Assembly (NCBI GenBank): GCA_029861675.1
Contig: JAOTYV010000158.1
Coordinates: 1-10,895 of the forward strand
Source: Alphaproteobacteria bacterium
Lineage (GTDB): Bacteria > Pseudomonadota > Alphaproteobacteria > UBA8366
Length of the DNA stretch: 10,895 bases
Direction: 5' to 3'
Part shown: positions 1-8,080 of the stretch, piece by piece
How positions within the stretch are numbered: the stretch's first letter is position 1
Layout: every line of letters begins with the position of its first letter
Translations under genes and position numbers: made by a program
The notes under the pieces: generated by a model
What the model saw: only the letters and a program-made list of their open reading frames with translations
The model's database searches: none
What the model was told of the DNA's origin: nothing

Positions 1-1622
1 CGCCGGAGGTTGCGCGCGAGGCGTTGTTCTCCGCCGCGATGCTGCTGCTGGGCGTCTCGGTGCTGCGCGGGTTGTTCACGCTCGCGCACAACTATTCCGG
101 CGAAGCGATCGGTCACCGACTGGCCTACGACCTGCGTCTCGCTTTTTACGACAAGCTGCAACGGCTCAGCTTTTCGTTTCACGACCGGGTACATACGGGC
201 GAACTGATCACACGCGGCATGCTGGATCTCGAAGGCGTGCGCATGTTTTTCAATTCCGGCGCATTGCGGGTGCTGCTGCTCTGCATCCTGATCGGCGCAG
301 GCGCTTGGCTGCTGATGTCCGCCGATCTGGTGCTGGGTGCGCTAAGCCTGAGTTTCGTTCCTTTCGTCGCCTGGAATGCCGCGACGATCCGGCTGCGCCT
401 GCGTCATCTGTGGCTGTCGGTGCAGGACCGGCTGGCGGTGCTCAGCCGCATTATGGACGAGAATCTCACCGGTATTCGCGTGGTGCGCGCCTTTGGCGCG
501 GAACGTCATGAGTTGAATAAGTACGATCGCGCCTCCGACGAGGCATTGGCGCTGTCGGACCGGCGCATCCGGCTGCGCGTCGCGTCCACCTGCACCATGA
601 CCTTCGCCTATTTCGTCGCCATGGGGCTGGTGCTGTGGGTCGGCGGGCTGCGCGTCCTCGACGGCACGATCACGGTCGGCAAGCTGACCGAGTTCCTCGC
701 CTTCATGACCATTCTGCAGCAACCGGTGCGCCAGCTTGGCATGGTGGTGAATGCCTTCGCCCGCGCCTCGACATGCGGGGCACGACTGTTTGCCGTTCTC
801 GATTTCGAGTCCGAAATTACCGAACCGGACGATGCCGCGCCGCTTGCGGTGTCGGAGGGCACGGTGCGGTTCGAGGATGTGTCTTTTGCCTATGGCGGTA
901 AGGGCGCGCCGCCGGTGCTGCACGGGGTGTCGTTCGAGCTGGGCCGGGGCCGGGTGCTTGGGATCGTCGGTCCGCCCGGCAGCGGAAAATCGACCATCGC
1001 CGTCCTGCTGGCGCGCCATTACGACGTCAGCGGCGGGCGTATCACAATCGACGGCCAGGACATTCGCGACGTGACGCTGGAATCGCTGCGCCAGGCGGTG
1101 CGCGTGGTGCCGCAGGATCCGTTCCTGTTTACCTCGGCGCTGGACAACAACATTGCCTATGGGGATCCGTGGGTCGCCGATTCGGACATCGCGGATGCCG
1201 CGGCCCGGGCGCAGATCGGCGACTTCATCGAGACGCTGCCCGAGGGGTACGGCACGCTGGTGGGCGAGCGCGGCGTATCGCTGTCCGGTGGGCAAAAGCA
1301 GCGTGTCGCCATCGCGCGGACCGTGATGCTCGATCCGGTCGTGTTGGTGCTCGACGATTCCACCGCGGCAATCGACGCCGGAACCGAGCTGCGCATCCGC
1401 CAGGCGTTGCAGCAGACCGCCACGGATTGCGCCTCGATCATCGTGTCGCACCGTTTGGGCACGCTGCGCCATGCCGACGAGATTCTGTTTCTGGAGGAGG
1501 GCCGCGTAATCGAGCGCGGCACGCATGACACGCTGATGCGCTTGGGCGGACGGTACGCCGCATTGTTCGCGCTGCAATCGAATGACGGGGGTCAGGCCGC
1601 CGCCGCGGGAGCGGCCGAATGA
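1..1622 (+). CDS. ABC exporter half-transporter, degenerate-site subunit (5' end outside window)
   Basis: Type IV ABC exporter subunit: an N-terminal membrane domain fused to an ATPase domain, acting in the inner membrane. The frame is open to the left edge from position 3 and no start codon in the window is convincing, so the first transmembrane helix or so is missing. The membrane domain runs to about 790. The ATPase follows: Walker A GPPGSGKST at 969-995, Q-loop Gln at 1113, signature LSGGQ at 1281-1295, Walker B LVLDDS around 1344-1361, and H-loop His at 1449. The residue after the Walker B Asp, normally the catalytic Glu, is Asp (1356-1358), as in the degenerate subunit of heterodimeric exporters such as BmrC, TM287 and TAP1. 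The signature is intact and would complete the partner's active site. The stop overlaps the next start in ATGA, indicating coupled translation. The substrate cannot be read from sequence; multidrug- or lipid-like is an inference from family. Confidence 0.93.
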   Translation, partial: PEVAREALFSAAMLLLGVSVLRGLFTLAHNYSGEAIGHRLAYDLRLAFYDKLQRLSFSFHDRVHTGELITRGMLDLEGVRMFFNSGALRVLLLCILIGAGAWLLMSADLVLGALSLSFVPFVAWNAATIRLRLRHLWLSVQDRLAVLSRIMDENLTGIRVVRAFGAERHELNKYDRASDEALALSDRRIRLRVASTCTMTFAYFVAMGLVLWVGGLRVLDGTITVGKLTEFLAFMTILQQPVRQLGMVVNAFARASTCGARLFAVLDFESEITEPDDAAPLAVSEGTVRFEDVSFAYGGKGAPPVLHGVSFELGRGRVLGIVGPPGSGKSTIAVLLARHYDVSGGRITIDGQDIRDVTLESLRQAVRVVPQDPFLFTSALDNNIAYGDPWVADSDIADAAARAQIGDFIETLPEGYGTLVGERGVSLSGGQKQRVAIARTVMLDPVVLVLDDSTAAIDAGTELRIRQALQQTATDCASIIVSHRLGTLRHADEILFLEEGRVIERGTHDTLMRLGGRYAALFALQSNDGGQAAAAGAAE

Positions 1623-3523
1623 CGGTCATGTCGCCACATACGATCAAGAATGGGCCCGGGACGCGGCCGCCGCATGCGGTTGTCGGCTCGCAAATCAGCC
1701 GCGACGAGGAGATGTTTGGCGCCGCCTATGACGGGCATGTGGTGCGGCGCTTCTTCGAATTCGTCAGACCCTACCGGCGGCGGATCTATATCGCCATCGC
1801 CGCCGTCCTGACATTTACCCTTACCCAGCTTTCGGTCCCGTTGATCATTCGCATGACGATTGACGATGCGCTGCTGCCCGGGCGCGGCGGCGAATCCGCC
1901 CTGCTGCTCGCCGTCGCCGCATTCGGCGCCGCCATCGCCGTTAATTACGCAGCCAATTTGACCCAGGACCGGCTCGTCGCGTTAACCGGCGAGCGTGTAA
2001 TTTTCGATATCCGGCGGGCGATGTTCGCCCATTTGCAGCGGGTCGCGCTGAGCTTCATGGATAAGACCGAAGTGGGGCGCATGATGTCGCGCCTGCAGGG
2101 TGACGTGAATTCGTTGCAGGAATTCCTGGAAAACTCCATCACCGCCCTCGGTGATCTGGTCCTGCTCGCCGGTATCGTGGTCATTCTTCTGGTGCTCGAT
2201 TTCAAGCTCGGGTTACTGACGCTCTCCGTGGTGCCGACACTGCTGATCGTACGGCTGATCTGGCTGCCGCGGGCGCGGGAGGCTTTTCTCCGCGCGCGTG
2301 AAACCAATGCCGCGACCAATGGCGCGCTGGCCGAGGGCATCCACGCGGTTCGGACCGTGCAAGGGATGGGACGTGAGACGGTCAACGCCGAACTTTATGG
2401 TGACAAGGCACACGAAAACTTGGCGGCGCATCTGCGCTCGGCGAAGTTCGCCCAGGTCATGGTGCCCATCGTCGACACGCTGACCGGCGGCGCCATGGCG
2501 ATTGTGGTTGTGGTCGGCGGTACCACGGTGCTGGGGGGATCGCTCGATGTCGGCGTGATGGTCGCGTTCCTGTTTTATGTGCAGCGGTTCTTCGATCCCA
2601 TCCGGTCGCTGACCATTCAGTACAGCGTGATGCAGCGCGCGATGGCGTCGGGACAACGTATCTTCGAGGTGCTCGATGTGCCGCTCGCGATCGCCGACCG
2701 GCCCGATGCCGCCGATCCCGAAACCATCGCGGGGGCGGTCGAATTTCGCGGCGTGACGTTTGGCTATGCGAAGAACCAGCCGGTGCTGAAGGATGTCAAT
2801 TTCACAGTCGCGCCGGGCGAGACCGTGGCACTGGTTGGGCCGACCGGATCCGGCAAGACCAGCATCACCTCGCTGTTGCACCGGTTCTATGAGACCTGGG
2901 ACGGCGCGGTGACGATCGATGGGCGGGATTTGCGCGACTATGCGATTTCCGCGCTCGGGCGCCACATCGCCATGGTTTTGCAGGACCCGTTCCTGTTTAC
3001 CGGCAGCGTGCGCGACAACATCCGCTTCCGCACCGAGGACGCCAGCGATGCGGATGTGGAACGCGCGGCGCGCGTGGTCGGCGCCCATGACTTCATTGCC
3101 CGGCTGCCGCAAGGCTATGACACGCTGCTTGAGCAGCAGGGCCGCAACCTGTCGCTGGGCCAGCGCCAGTTGCTCAGCTTTGCCCGCGCCCTGGTCGCCG
3201 ACGCGCGTATCCTTGTGCTCGACGAGGCGACGGCGAATATCGATTCCTACACCGAACAGCAAATCCAGGCGGCGTTGCGGAAGCTGCTGGAAAACCGCAC
3301 CGGCATCATCATTGCGCACCGGCTGGCCACCGTGCGCAACGCCGACCGCATCATCGTGCTGCAGGACGGCCATGTGGTGGAAACCGGCACACATGACGCG
3401 CTGGTCGATGCCGGCGGGCTCTACGCGAGGCTCTATGCACTCAACTTTTCCTCATTCGACGACGTGCCGGAAGAGACGCTTCGCCAGGCGGTCGCGGAAT
3501 CGAGCGAGGCCGGCGCAACGTGA
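1619..3523 (+). CDS. ABC exporter half-transporter, consensus-site partner subunit
   Basis: This 634-residue fused membrane-ATPase half-transporter is the likely heterodimer partner of the upstream gene. About 50 residues of cytoplasmic N-terminus precede the first helix, so it is longer than a typical 580-residue half-transporter, as BmrD/YheH-type partners are. The hydrophobic helices lie roughly at residues 55-80, 95-120, 170-215 and 280-330. ATPase motifs: Walker A GPTGSGKT 407-414, Q-loop Gln455, signature LSLGQ 511-515, Walker B with Asp535 and the canonical catalytic Glu536, and H-loop His567. The signature has Leu in place of the first Gly of LSGGQ. In a head-to-tail dimer this non-standard signature faces the upstream subunit's Asp-substituted Walker B, so both changes fall in the same ATP site. 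The ATG lies in the ATGA overlap, with GGGAG at 1607-1611 as ribosome-binding site, seven bases upstream. An in-frame ATG at 1628 is possible but less well placed. Confidence 0.95.
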   Translation: MTVMSPHTIKNGPGTRPPHAVVGSQISRDEEMFGAAYDGHVVRRFFEFVRPYRRRIYIAIAAVLTFTLTQLSVPLIIRMTIDDALLPGRGGESALLLAVAAFGAAIAVNYAANLTQDRLVALTGERVIFDIRRAMFAHLQRVALSFMDKTEVGRMMSRLQGDVNSLQEFLENSITALGDLVLLAGIVVILLVLDFKLGLLTLSVVPTLLIVRLIWLPRAREAFLRARETNAATNGALAEGIHAVRTVQGMGRETVNAELYGDKAHENLAAHLRSAKFAQVMVPIVDTLTGGAMAIVVVVGGTTVLGGSLDVGVMVAFLFYVQRFFDPIRSLTIQYSVMQRAMASGQRIFEVLDVPLAIADRPDAADPETIAGAVEFRGVTFGYAKNQPVLKDVNFTVAPGETVALVGPTGSGKTSITSLLHRFYETWDGAVTIDGRDLRDYAISALGRHIAMVLQDPFLFTGSVRDNIRFRTEDASDADVERAARVVGAHDFIARLPQGYDTLLEQQGRNLSLGQRQLLSFARALVADARILVLDEATANIDSYTEQQIQAALRKLLENRTGIIIAHRLATVRNADRIIVLQDGHVVETGTHDALVDAGGLYARLYALNFSSFDDVPEETLRQAVAESSEAGAT

Positions 3524-3652
3524 GCCGCGAGTGTCGTGGCCCCATACGCTCCAGACTTTCTAACCCGTCGATGCGTCATGCCGCATCGCCATGCGCGTTG
3601 CTGCGGTCGCTATCGAACCGCCGCCGTATGCGCGCCGCGCCGCGGAAGCATA

Positions 3653-4006
3653 TCAGTCCAGCTGAAATTTACCGCTCAGGAGCAGGACGTCATTGTGTAG
3701 GACGCGAGCGATTTCGCCGTCGTCCGCGGCGGGAACCGCAATATTGTCGTCGCTCTCGAGACGAAGATGGCCGGCGCCCTTGCCGATTTCAAGCACGGCA
3801 ACCGCGCGGTCTCCGAAATACACTGCTACCGCCGTGCCATCGGGCAGGTCGAGACCGCGCATCCGGACGGTGAGTTTTTCGCCGCCATCGGCGTACCATT
3901 TGCGCTCGACCTTACCGCGCCCGGCGCCGCCATCGGCCGAACGCAGCTTCGCCTCGAGTTCGCGCGTCACGCGGTTTATCGAAAAGCCGAACATGTCACA
4001 CTTCAT
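3653..4006 (-). CDS. Small conserved-looking protein of unknown function
   Basis: A 117-residue protein I cannot assign to a named family. It has no signal peptide, membrane segment or cysteine pair. The N-terminal third (SINRVTRELEAKL) looks helical and charged. From about residue 32 to the end it alternates hydrophobic residues and glycine turns (LPDGTAVAVYFGDRAVAVLE, then LRLESDD), which suggests a single small beta-sandwich-like domain. This resembles small hypothetical proteins I recall from other alphaproteobacteria, but that is memory, not a search. The start is uncertain. ATG at 4006 has only GGA close upstream, while the in-frame ATG at 3994 (residue 5) has a GAAG-like site about six bases away and begins with MFGFSI. 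It is convergent with the exporter pair and divergent from the SDR gene. That it is real rests on protein-like composition and the lack of any competing frame in this interval. Confidence 0.68.
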   Translation of the reverse strand: MKCDMFGFSINRVTRELEAKLRSADGGAGRGKVERKWYADGGEKLTVRMRGLDLPDGTAVAVYFGDRAVAVLEIGKGAGHLRLESDDNIAVPAADDGEIARVLHNDVLLLSGKFQLD

Positions 4007-4152
4007 TCCAAGTGGATGTCACGTCAACCTTAGCGCCAAATAGTTAAGGCGGCATTTCCCTGGTCCGGTGCCGCTGCCCAAGGCTCGACAGGCGCTGCCG
4101 GGAGTGATTGAGTGGGGCGCGGCGGCGGCAAAAATCCAATTTATTGAACACA

Positions 4153-4158
4153 AGGAGG
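4153..4158 (+). promoter_or_regulatory. Ribosome-binding site fixing the SDR start
   Basis: AGGAGG lies eight bases before ATG 4167. The frame is open further upstream to 4068, but that stretch has no comparable site and would add a non-family N-terminus before the Rossmann strand. Confidence 0.8.
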
Positions 4159-4166
4159 CTCTGGAG

Positions 4167-4925
4167 ATGGCGGCACAGGACAAGGTGGCAATCGTTACGG
4201 GGGCTGGAACCGGCATCGGCCGGTATTCGGCGATTGCGCTGATGCGTGAAGGCTATTCGGTCGCGCTGGCCGGGCGCCGCCAAGAGCCCCTGGAAGAAAC
4301 CGTGGCCGAGGCCGGCGACGACGGCGTGCGCGCTCTGCCGGTGCCGACCGATGTCGGCGATTCCGCGTCGGTGAAAGCCCTGTTCGCCGCGACCAAGGAA
4401 CGGTTCGGCCGCCTCGACGTCCTGTTCAACAATGCGGGCACCGGCGCGCCGCCGGTTCTGTTCGAAGACCTGACCGATGCGCAATGGCAGTCGGTGGTCG
4501 ACGTCAACCTGACCGGATCGTTTCTGTGCGCCCGCGAAGCCTTTCGGATGATGAAGGAGCAGTCGCCGATGGGCGGGCGCATCATCAATAACGGGTCGAT
4601 TTCCGCGCATGCGCCGCGGCCGAATTCAGCGCCATACACCTCGACCAAGCACGCGATCACCGGGCTTACCAAGGCGATTTCGCTGGATGGCCGGAAATAC
4701 GACATCGCCTGCGGTCAAATCGATATCGGTAACGCGGCGACGCCGATGACCGAGCGGATGACCAAGGGCGTGCCGCAGGCGAACGGCTCCGTCGAGGTCG
4801 AGCCCCGGATGGATGTCAACGCGGTGGCGCGCGCCGTCGTTCACATGTCCGAACTGCCGCTCGACGCGAACATTCAATTCATGACGATCATGGCGACGAA
4901 GATGCCGTTTGTCGGACGCGGATAG
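4167..4925 (+). CDS. Short-chain dehydrogenase/reductase (classical SDR, NAD(P)-dependent)
   Basis: A 252-residue cytoplasmic oxidoreductase of the classical SDR family, the usual family length. Motifs in order: cofactor-binding TGAGTGIG at residues 11-18, Asp62 (TDV) after the third strand, NNAG at 88-91, and the catalytic tetrad Asn114, Ser144, Tyr157 and Lys161 (Y-TST-K). Arg37 and Arg38 at the end of the second strand suggest NADP(H) rather than NAD(H); this is inferred from family rules. The C-terminus, about 183-252 and ending TKMPFVGRG, belongs to an SDR group usually annotated only as 'SDR family oxidoreductase', so the substrate is unknown. FabG-like ketoacyl reductase, alcohol and sugar dehydrogenase roles are all possible. 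It stands alone on this strand, 20 bases from the convergent YjgR-type gene. I chose ATG 4167 because of the AGGAGG before it and because the protein then starts just ahead of the first beta strand. Confidence 0.95.
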   Translation: MAAQDKVAIVTGAGTGIGRYSAIALMREGYSVALAGRRQEPLEETVAEAGDDGVRALPVPTDVGDSASVKALFAATKERFGRLDVLFNNAGTGAPPVLFEDLTDAQWQSVVDVNLTGSFLCAREAFRMMKEQSPMGGRIINNGSISAHAPRPNSAPYTSTKHAITGLTKAISLDGRKYDIACGQIDIGNAATPMTERMTKGVPQANGSVEVEPRMDVNAVARAVVHMSELPLDANIQFMTIMATKMPFVGRG

Positions 4926-4945
4926 GATGAAGATGTGGCGTTGCG

Positions 4946-6409
4946 CTACCGGCGCCGGCCGCCCTTGAAGATCGATCCCAGGACGCCGCGGATAATCTCC
5001 CGGCCGAGCGTGGTCCCAATCGATCGCAAGACGCTCTTCACCAGCGCCTCCGTCGGCGATTGCCGTTGGCGGCCCTTTTTTTCCGGCGGTTGTTGCGCTG
5101 CCGCCTCTGCCGCGGTCGCCGCCGCCGTTTCCGCACGCGCCTGCAGGAGTTCGTAAGCGGACTCGCGGTCGAGTTCCCGGTCGTAACGCCCGGCGAGAGG
5201 GCTGGCGGCCATGACGCCGTCGCGTTCCGCCTGGGATGCGGGACCGATCCGCGACGCCGGCGGCCGGACGCGGGTTCGGTCGACCACGCTGGGCGCGCCC
5301 TTGGCATCCAGGGTGGAGACCAGCGCCTCGCCGACCTCGAGTTGGGTGATCGCTTCCTCGGCGTCGAAGGCGGGGTTTTGCCGGAAGGTTTCGGCGGCGG
5401 CGCGCACCGCCTTCTGATCGCGCGGCGTAAAGGCGCGCAGCGCATGCTGCACCCGGTTGCCGAGTTGACCCAGCACTTCGTCAGGGATGTCGAGCGGATT
5501 TTGCGTCACGAAGTAAACGCCGACGCCCTTCGACCGGATCAGGCGGACGACCTGTTCCACCTTTTCCACCAGGGCCTTCGGCGCATCGTCGAACAGCAAA
5601 TGCGCTTCGTCGAAAAAGAACACCAGTTTCGGTCGATCCGGGTCGCCGATCTCGGGCAGCTCCTCGAACAATTCGGACAACAGCCACAGAAGGAACGTCG
5701 CGTAGAGTTTGGGATTGTTGATCAGCCGGTCGGCGGCCAGCACATTGACCATGCCGCGCCCGGAGCGGTCGGTGCGCAGGAAATCGTGCAGATCGAGCGC
5801 GGGCTCGCCGAAAAACGATTCGGCCTGTTGTTGATCGAGGACCAGTAGCCGCCGCTGAATGGCGCCGACCGACTGTTTGCTGACGCTGCCGTAGGTCGTT
5901 GTCAATGCGCTGGCGCTGTCCGCAACGAATGTCAGCAACGCGCGCAGATCCTTCAGATCGAGCAGCAGCAATCCCTCGTCGTCGGCGACCTGGAACGCGA
6001 TGTTCAGCACGCCTTCCTGCGTATCGTTGAGGTTCAGCAGCCGGGACAGCAGCAGGGGGCCCATCTCGGAAATGGTCGCCCGCAAGGGATGGCCTTTCTC
6101 GCCGAACAGGTCCCAAAACACCGTCGGGCAGGCGGCCCCTACGTAATTTGAAACGCCGATGCTGTTGGCCCGCTTGGTCAGCCGATCGTTGAGAGTCGCC
6201 GCTTGGCTGATACCCGAAATGTCGCCTTTCACGTCGGAGACGAATACGGGCACGCCCTGGCGCGAAAATCCCTCCGCCAGAACCTGGAGCGTTACCGTCT
6301 TGCCGGTTCCGGTTGCACCGCTGATCAGACCATGCCGGTTTGCGAGCGCGAGCAGCAGCGATTGCTGCTTCGCCCCTTTGCCGATTAGGATCTCGGAGTC
6401 ACTGGACAT
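4946..6409 (-). CDS. yjgR: YjgR/DUF853-family HerA-like P-loop ATPase
   Basis: A 487-residue ATPase closely resembling E. coli YjgR (about 500 residues) along its length, as I recall that sequence. It carries the [15 protein letters not shown] start typical of the family, with Walker A GATGTGKT at 31-38. Other shared stretches include [20 protein letters not shown] (about 102-121) and Walker [10 protein letters not shown] at 262-270 (Asp267, Glu268), followed by [19 protein letters not shown] and [16 protein letters not shown]. An Ala/Glu-rich helical linker at about 420-440 precedes a basic tail ending GGRRR. The family is placed with HerA/FtsK-type motors (COG0433), but its cellular role is not established; DNA translocation is inferred by homology. 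I chose ATG 6409 because AAGGAG lies seven bases upstream. The frame stays open to 6502, but those 31 residues lack family character. The stop is 20 bases from the convergent SDR stop. The divergent neighbour is the exported protein at 6602. Confidence 0.95.
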   Translation of the reverse strand: MSSDSEILIGKGAKQQSLLLALANRHGLISGATGTGKTVTLQVLAEGFSRQGVPVFVSDVKGDISGISQAATLNDRLTKRANSIGVSNYVGAACPTVFWDLFGEKGHPLRATISEMGPLLLSRLLNLNDTQEGVLNIAFQVADDEGLLLLDLKDLRALLTFVADSASALTTTYGSVSKQSVGAIQRRLLVLDQQQAESFFGEPALDLHDFLRTDRSGRGMVNVLAADRLINNPKLYATFLLWLLSELFEELPEIGDPDRPKLVFFFDEAHLLFDDAPKALVEKVEQVVRLIRSKGVGVYFVTQNPLDIPDEVLGQLGNRVQHALRAFTPRDQKAVRAAAETFRQNPAFDAEEAITQLEVGEALVSTLDAKGAPSVVDRTRVRPPASRIGPASQAERDGVMAASPLAGRYDRELDRESAYELLQARAETAAATAAEAAAQQPPEKKGRQRQSPTEALVKSVLRSIGTTLGREIIRGVLGSIFKGGRRR

Positions 6410-6416
6410 CAAATTT

Positions 6417-6422
6417 CTCCTT
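6417..6422 (-). promoter_or_regulatory. Ribosome-binding site fixing the YjgR-family start
   Basis: On the minus strand AAGGAG lies seven bases before ATG 6409, which selects this start over the longer in-frame alternative at 6502. Confidence 0.8.
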
Positions 6423-6587
6423 GGACCGGGATTGCCGTCGATTCGGACCGGCTCGCATGGCTCGTACCTTCTTACCACGGTCGCAATAAGGACGCGACGC
6501 ACGTGGATGTTGGTGTAAGATATTGCAACGGTCTTTATCGACGGGCCGACAAGATCGTATTTGCCTCGGCCCGCATTGGGATTTTAT
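6423..6587. promoter_or_regulatory. Divergent intergenic region, presumed promoters for both flanks
   Basis: About 190 bases separate the starts of the leftward ATPase gene and the rightward exported-protein gene, so promoters in both directions are expected here. A moderately AT-rich stretch at about 6510-6540 is the likeliest place for rightward elements. I could not find a hexamer pair with good matches and 16-18 base spacing in either direction, so no individual promoter is called. Confidence 0.4.
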
Positions 6588-6595
6588 GGGAGGAG
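6588..6595 (+). promoter_or_regulatory. Ribosome-binding site fixing the exported-protein start
   Basis: GGGAGGAG lies six bases before ATG 6602. It places the start directly before a signal peptide and argues against the open frame that extends up to 6503. Confidence 0.8.
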
Positions 6596-6601
6596 CGATC
6601 G

Positions 6602-7393
6602 ATGCGCAGACTACTCATGGCTGGAATTTTCCTGGCGGCGTTGCCGATGGCGGGCGCGGTCGCCGCGCCGCAGGCGCTTGGTCTGTTGGCTACCGGTAAA
6701 ACACCGGTCGAGTTGAAATGCGTCGACGGCATCTGCAGTGCCGAGTTCTCGGCGTTTTGTTTGCAGCAGGACCGCACCGTTCCGAAAAACGGCACCGCCT
6801 ATCGCCAGACCGAAGGATCCGAGCTGCGCCTTGTCTTGACCGCTCCCGACGGAACGCATCGGGCGGTACCGGCGTCCGGGTTGGCGTTTCGCAGCGTCCG
6901 CGGGTTTGCGGCGGTGGTCGTCAGCATTCCGGAGGCGGCCGTGAAGGCCGCGGGCGCAACACGGATTGCCCTGTCGGTCGCGGAAGCGGCGGTGCTCGCG
7001 CCGCACCCGATCGCCAACGATCGGACGCCGCAAACCCCAGGTGATCTTATTGCCGCGGCGAAACAATTGCGCCGTATCGGGACCGCGCCGATCGACGATG
7101 GCAGCGCGTTCTCGCATGCCTTTCGGGGGATGATGGCGATGATCAATACATTGCCGGACGAGCCGGAAGACCTCGGGTCCGGGGGCGGCGATGTGGCGCG
7201 TCAGGTGTTGAAGCGCCGCACGATGCCGGCCGAAGCGCGCGTGTTCACCGCCGAGCAGCTGGAATATTGTGAAGTGCAGGCCGCTGGCGCCCTGGTTGTC
7301 GGCGGGCTGCGGGCCTGCTTGCAGCGGCAACACGATTCGCTGGTCGGGTCGCTTAACCGCAACTACTGGAAGGCATCGAAACCCGGTAGTTAG
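6602..7393 (+). CDS. Exported (periplasmic) protein of unknown function
   Basis: A 263-residue protein that I do not recognise. It begins with a clear Sec signal peptide: a basic MRR, a hydrophobic core to about residue 20, and a likely cut after Ala22 (V-A-A before PQA). There is no lipobox cysteine and no later membrane segment, so a soluble periplasmic location is inferred. The mature part has five cysteines: C40, C45 and C53 close together (LKCVDGIC...FC), then C223 and C239, which could form disulfides or bind a metal. Residues 70-135 look beta-rich; 145-180 and 215-245 look helical. A low-complexity LGSGGGD linker sits near 191-197. It is followed 35 bases later by the Sel1-repeat gene on the same strand, so the two are probably co-transcribed and may act together in the periplasm. 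No catalytic motif is visible. Confidence 0.85.
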   Translation: MRRLLMAGIFLAALPMAGAVAAPQALGLLATGKTPVELKCVDGICSAEFSAFCLQQDRTVPKNGTAYRQTEGSELRLVLTAPDGTHRAVPASGLAFRSVRGFAAVVVSIPEAAVKAAGATRIALSVAEAAVLAPHPIANDRTPQTPGDLIAAAKQLRRIGTAPIDDGSAFSHAFRGMMAMINTLPDEPEDLGSGGGDVARQVLKRRTMPAEARVFTAEQLEYCEVQAAGALVVGGLRACLQRQHDSLVGSLNRNYWKASKPGS

Positions 7394-7428
7394 GGCGTCT
7401 CCGGTCGGCACGTCGCAGGGTTGGCGGT

Positions 7429-8019
7429 ATGCGGTGCGCTTTTTCCTATCGCTGTGTGGCGGCGGCCCTCCTTCTCGGCTTGACCGCCCCGTTACCGGCG
7501 GCGGCCGGAATGGCCGAGGCGATGTCGGCGTACCGGCAGGCGGACTACGCCGAAGCGGCGCGTCAAATGCGGCCGCTCGCCGAAAGCGGTGACGCGAAGG
7601 CGCAATTCTGGCTCGGCCGTCTTCATGCCGGCGGGCGGGGTGTGCCGAAAGACCATCAGGAAGCCATGCGCTGGTTCGAGCGTGCCGGCGGGCAAGGCCA
7701 TGTGATGGCGCAACTCAGCCTCGGGGTGATGTACGAAAAAGGGTATAGCCGGAAGCACGGCTATGGCGCGGCGATGGCGTGGTATCGCAAAGCCGCCTTG
7801 CAGGGCAATGCCGCGGCGCAATTCAATCTTGGGCGGATGTATCGCCTCGGCCACGGCGTGCTGCAGGATTTCGTGCAGGCCTATAAATGGTTCGCGCTTG
7901 CCGCCGCCCAGGGGAACGAAACAGCCCGGCGATGGCGGGATAAGGCGGCGCAATTGATGGGGCCGGCCGATCGTGCCAAGGCGGAATCCCTGGTGCGCGA
8001 TTGGAAGCCCGCCCGCTAG
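7429..8019 (+). CDS. Exported Sel1-repeat (SLR/TPR-like) protein
   Basis: A 196-residue protein with an N-terminal signal peptide (hydrophobic core about 9-20, likely cut after Ala26 in PAAA-G), inferred to be periplasmic. The mature part is a short helical solenoid. A TPR-like half unit at about 29-54 (YRQADYAEAARQMRPLAESG) is followed by three exact 36-residue Sel1 units at 55-90, 91-126 and 127-162, each following A-Q-x-x-L-G-x-x-x-x-x-G ... A-x-x-W-(F/Y)-x-x-A-x-x-Q-G. A partial capping unit lies at 163-178. The second unit has an atypical turn, GYSRKHGYGA, in place of the usual G-V-x-x-D. Sel1 repeats mediate protein-protein contacts; there is no enzymatic domain. The start ATG 7429 has only a modest site, GCAGGG at 7415-7420, eight bases upstream. 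It is probably co-transcribed with the exported protein 35 bases upstream. Confidence 0.93.
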   Translation: MRCAFSYRCVAAALLLGLTAPLPAAAGMAEAMSAYRQADYAEAARQMRPLAESGDAKAQFWLGRLHAGGRGVPKDHQEAMRWFERAGGQGHVMAQLSLGVMYEKGYSRKHGYGAAMAWYRKAALQGNAAAQFNLGRMYRLGHGVLQDFVQAYKWFALAAAQGNETARRWRDKAAQLMGPADRAKAESLVRDWKPAR

Positions 8020-8033
8020 GGTAAATCCCGAGA

Positions 8034-8048
8034 GAACCGAATCGGTTC
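8034..8048. repeat. 15-base palindrome after the Sel1 gene
   Basis: GAACCGA and TCGGTTC are perfectly complementary around a single central A. The element begins 15 bases after the Sel1-repeat stop codon. As RNA it could fold as a 6-bp stem with a three-base loop, but no U-run follows, so it is not a standard terminator. An operator or processing signal is equally possible. Confidence 0.55.
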
Positions 8049-8054
8049 GCGACG

Positions 8055-8066
8055 ACGTATTTACGT
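8055..8066. repeat. 12-base palindrome ACGTA-tt-TACGT
   Basis: Five-base arms are complementary around a TT centre, just before the AT-rich core. It is short enough to occur by chance and is listed because it sits within a cluster of palindromes. Confidence 0.4.
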
Positions 8067-8080
8067 AAAAACAAAGAGAT

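Noticed and set aside
342..1577. Long minus-strand open frame opposite the first exporter gene
   Set aside because: It is antisense to a well-supported ABC gene and its translation is Arg/His/Gln-rich with no domain character, as expected of shadow frames in high-GC DNA.
2213..3394. Long minus-strand open frame opposite the second exporter gene
   Set aside because: Shadow of the ABC ATPase coding strand; the composition is not protein-like and no motif is present.
4028..4049. Inverted repeat CCTTA...TAAGG between the small orphan gene and the SDR gene
   Set aside because: Five-base arms with a 12-base spacer are expected by chance; no supporting promoter or T-run is nearby.
4108..4136. TTGAGT and AAAATC with a 17-base spacer as a promoter for the SDR gene
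   Set aside because: The -10 match is poor, so the pairing is no better than chance in this region.
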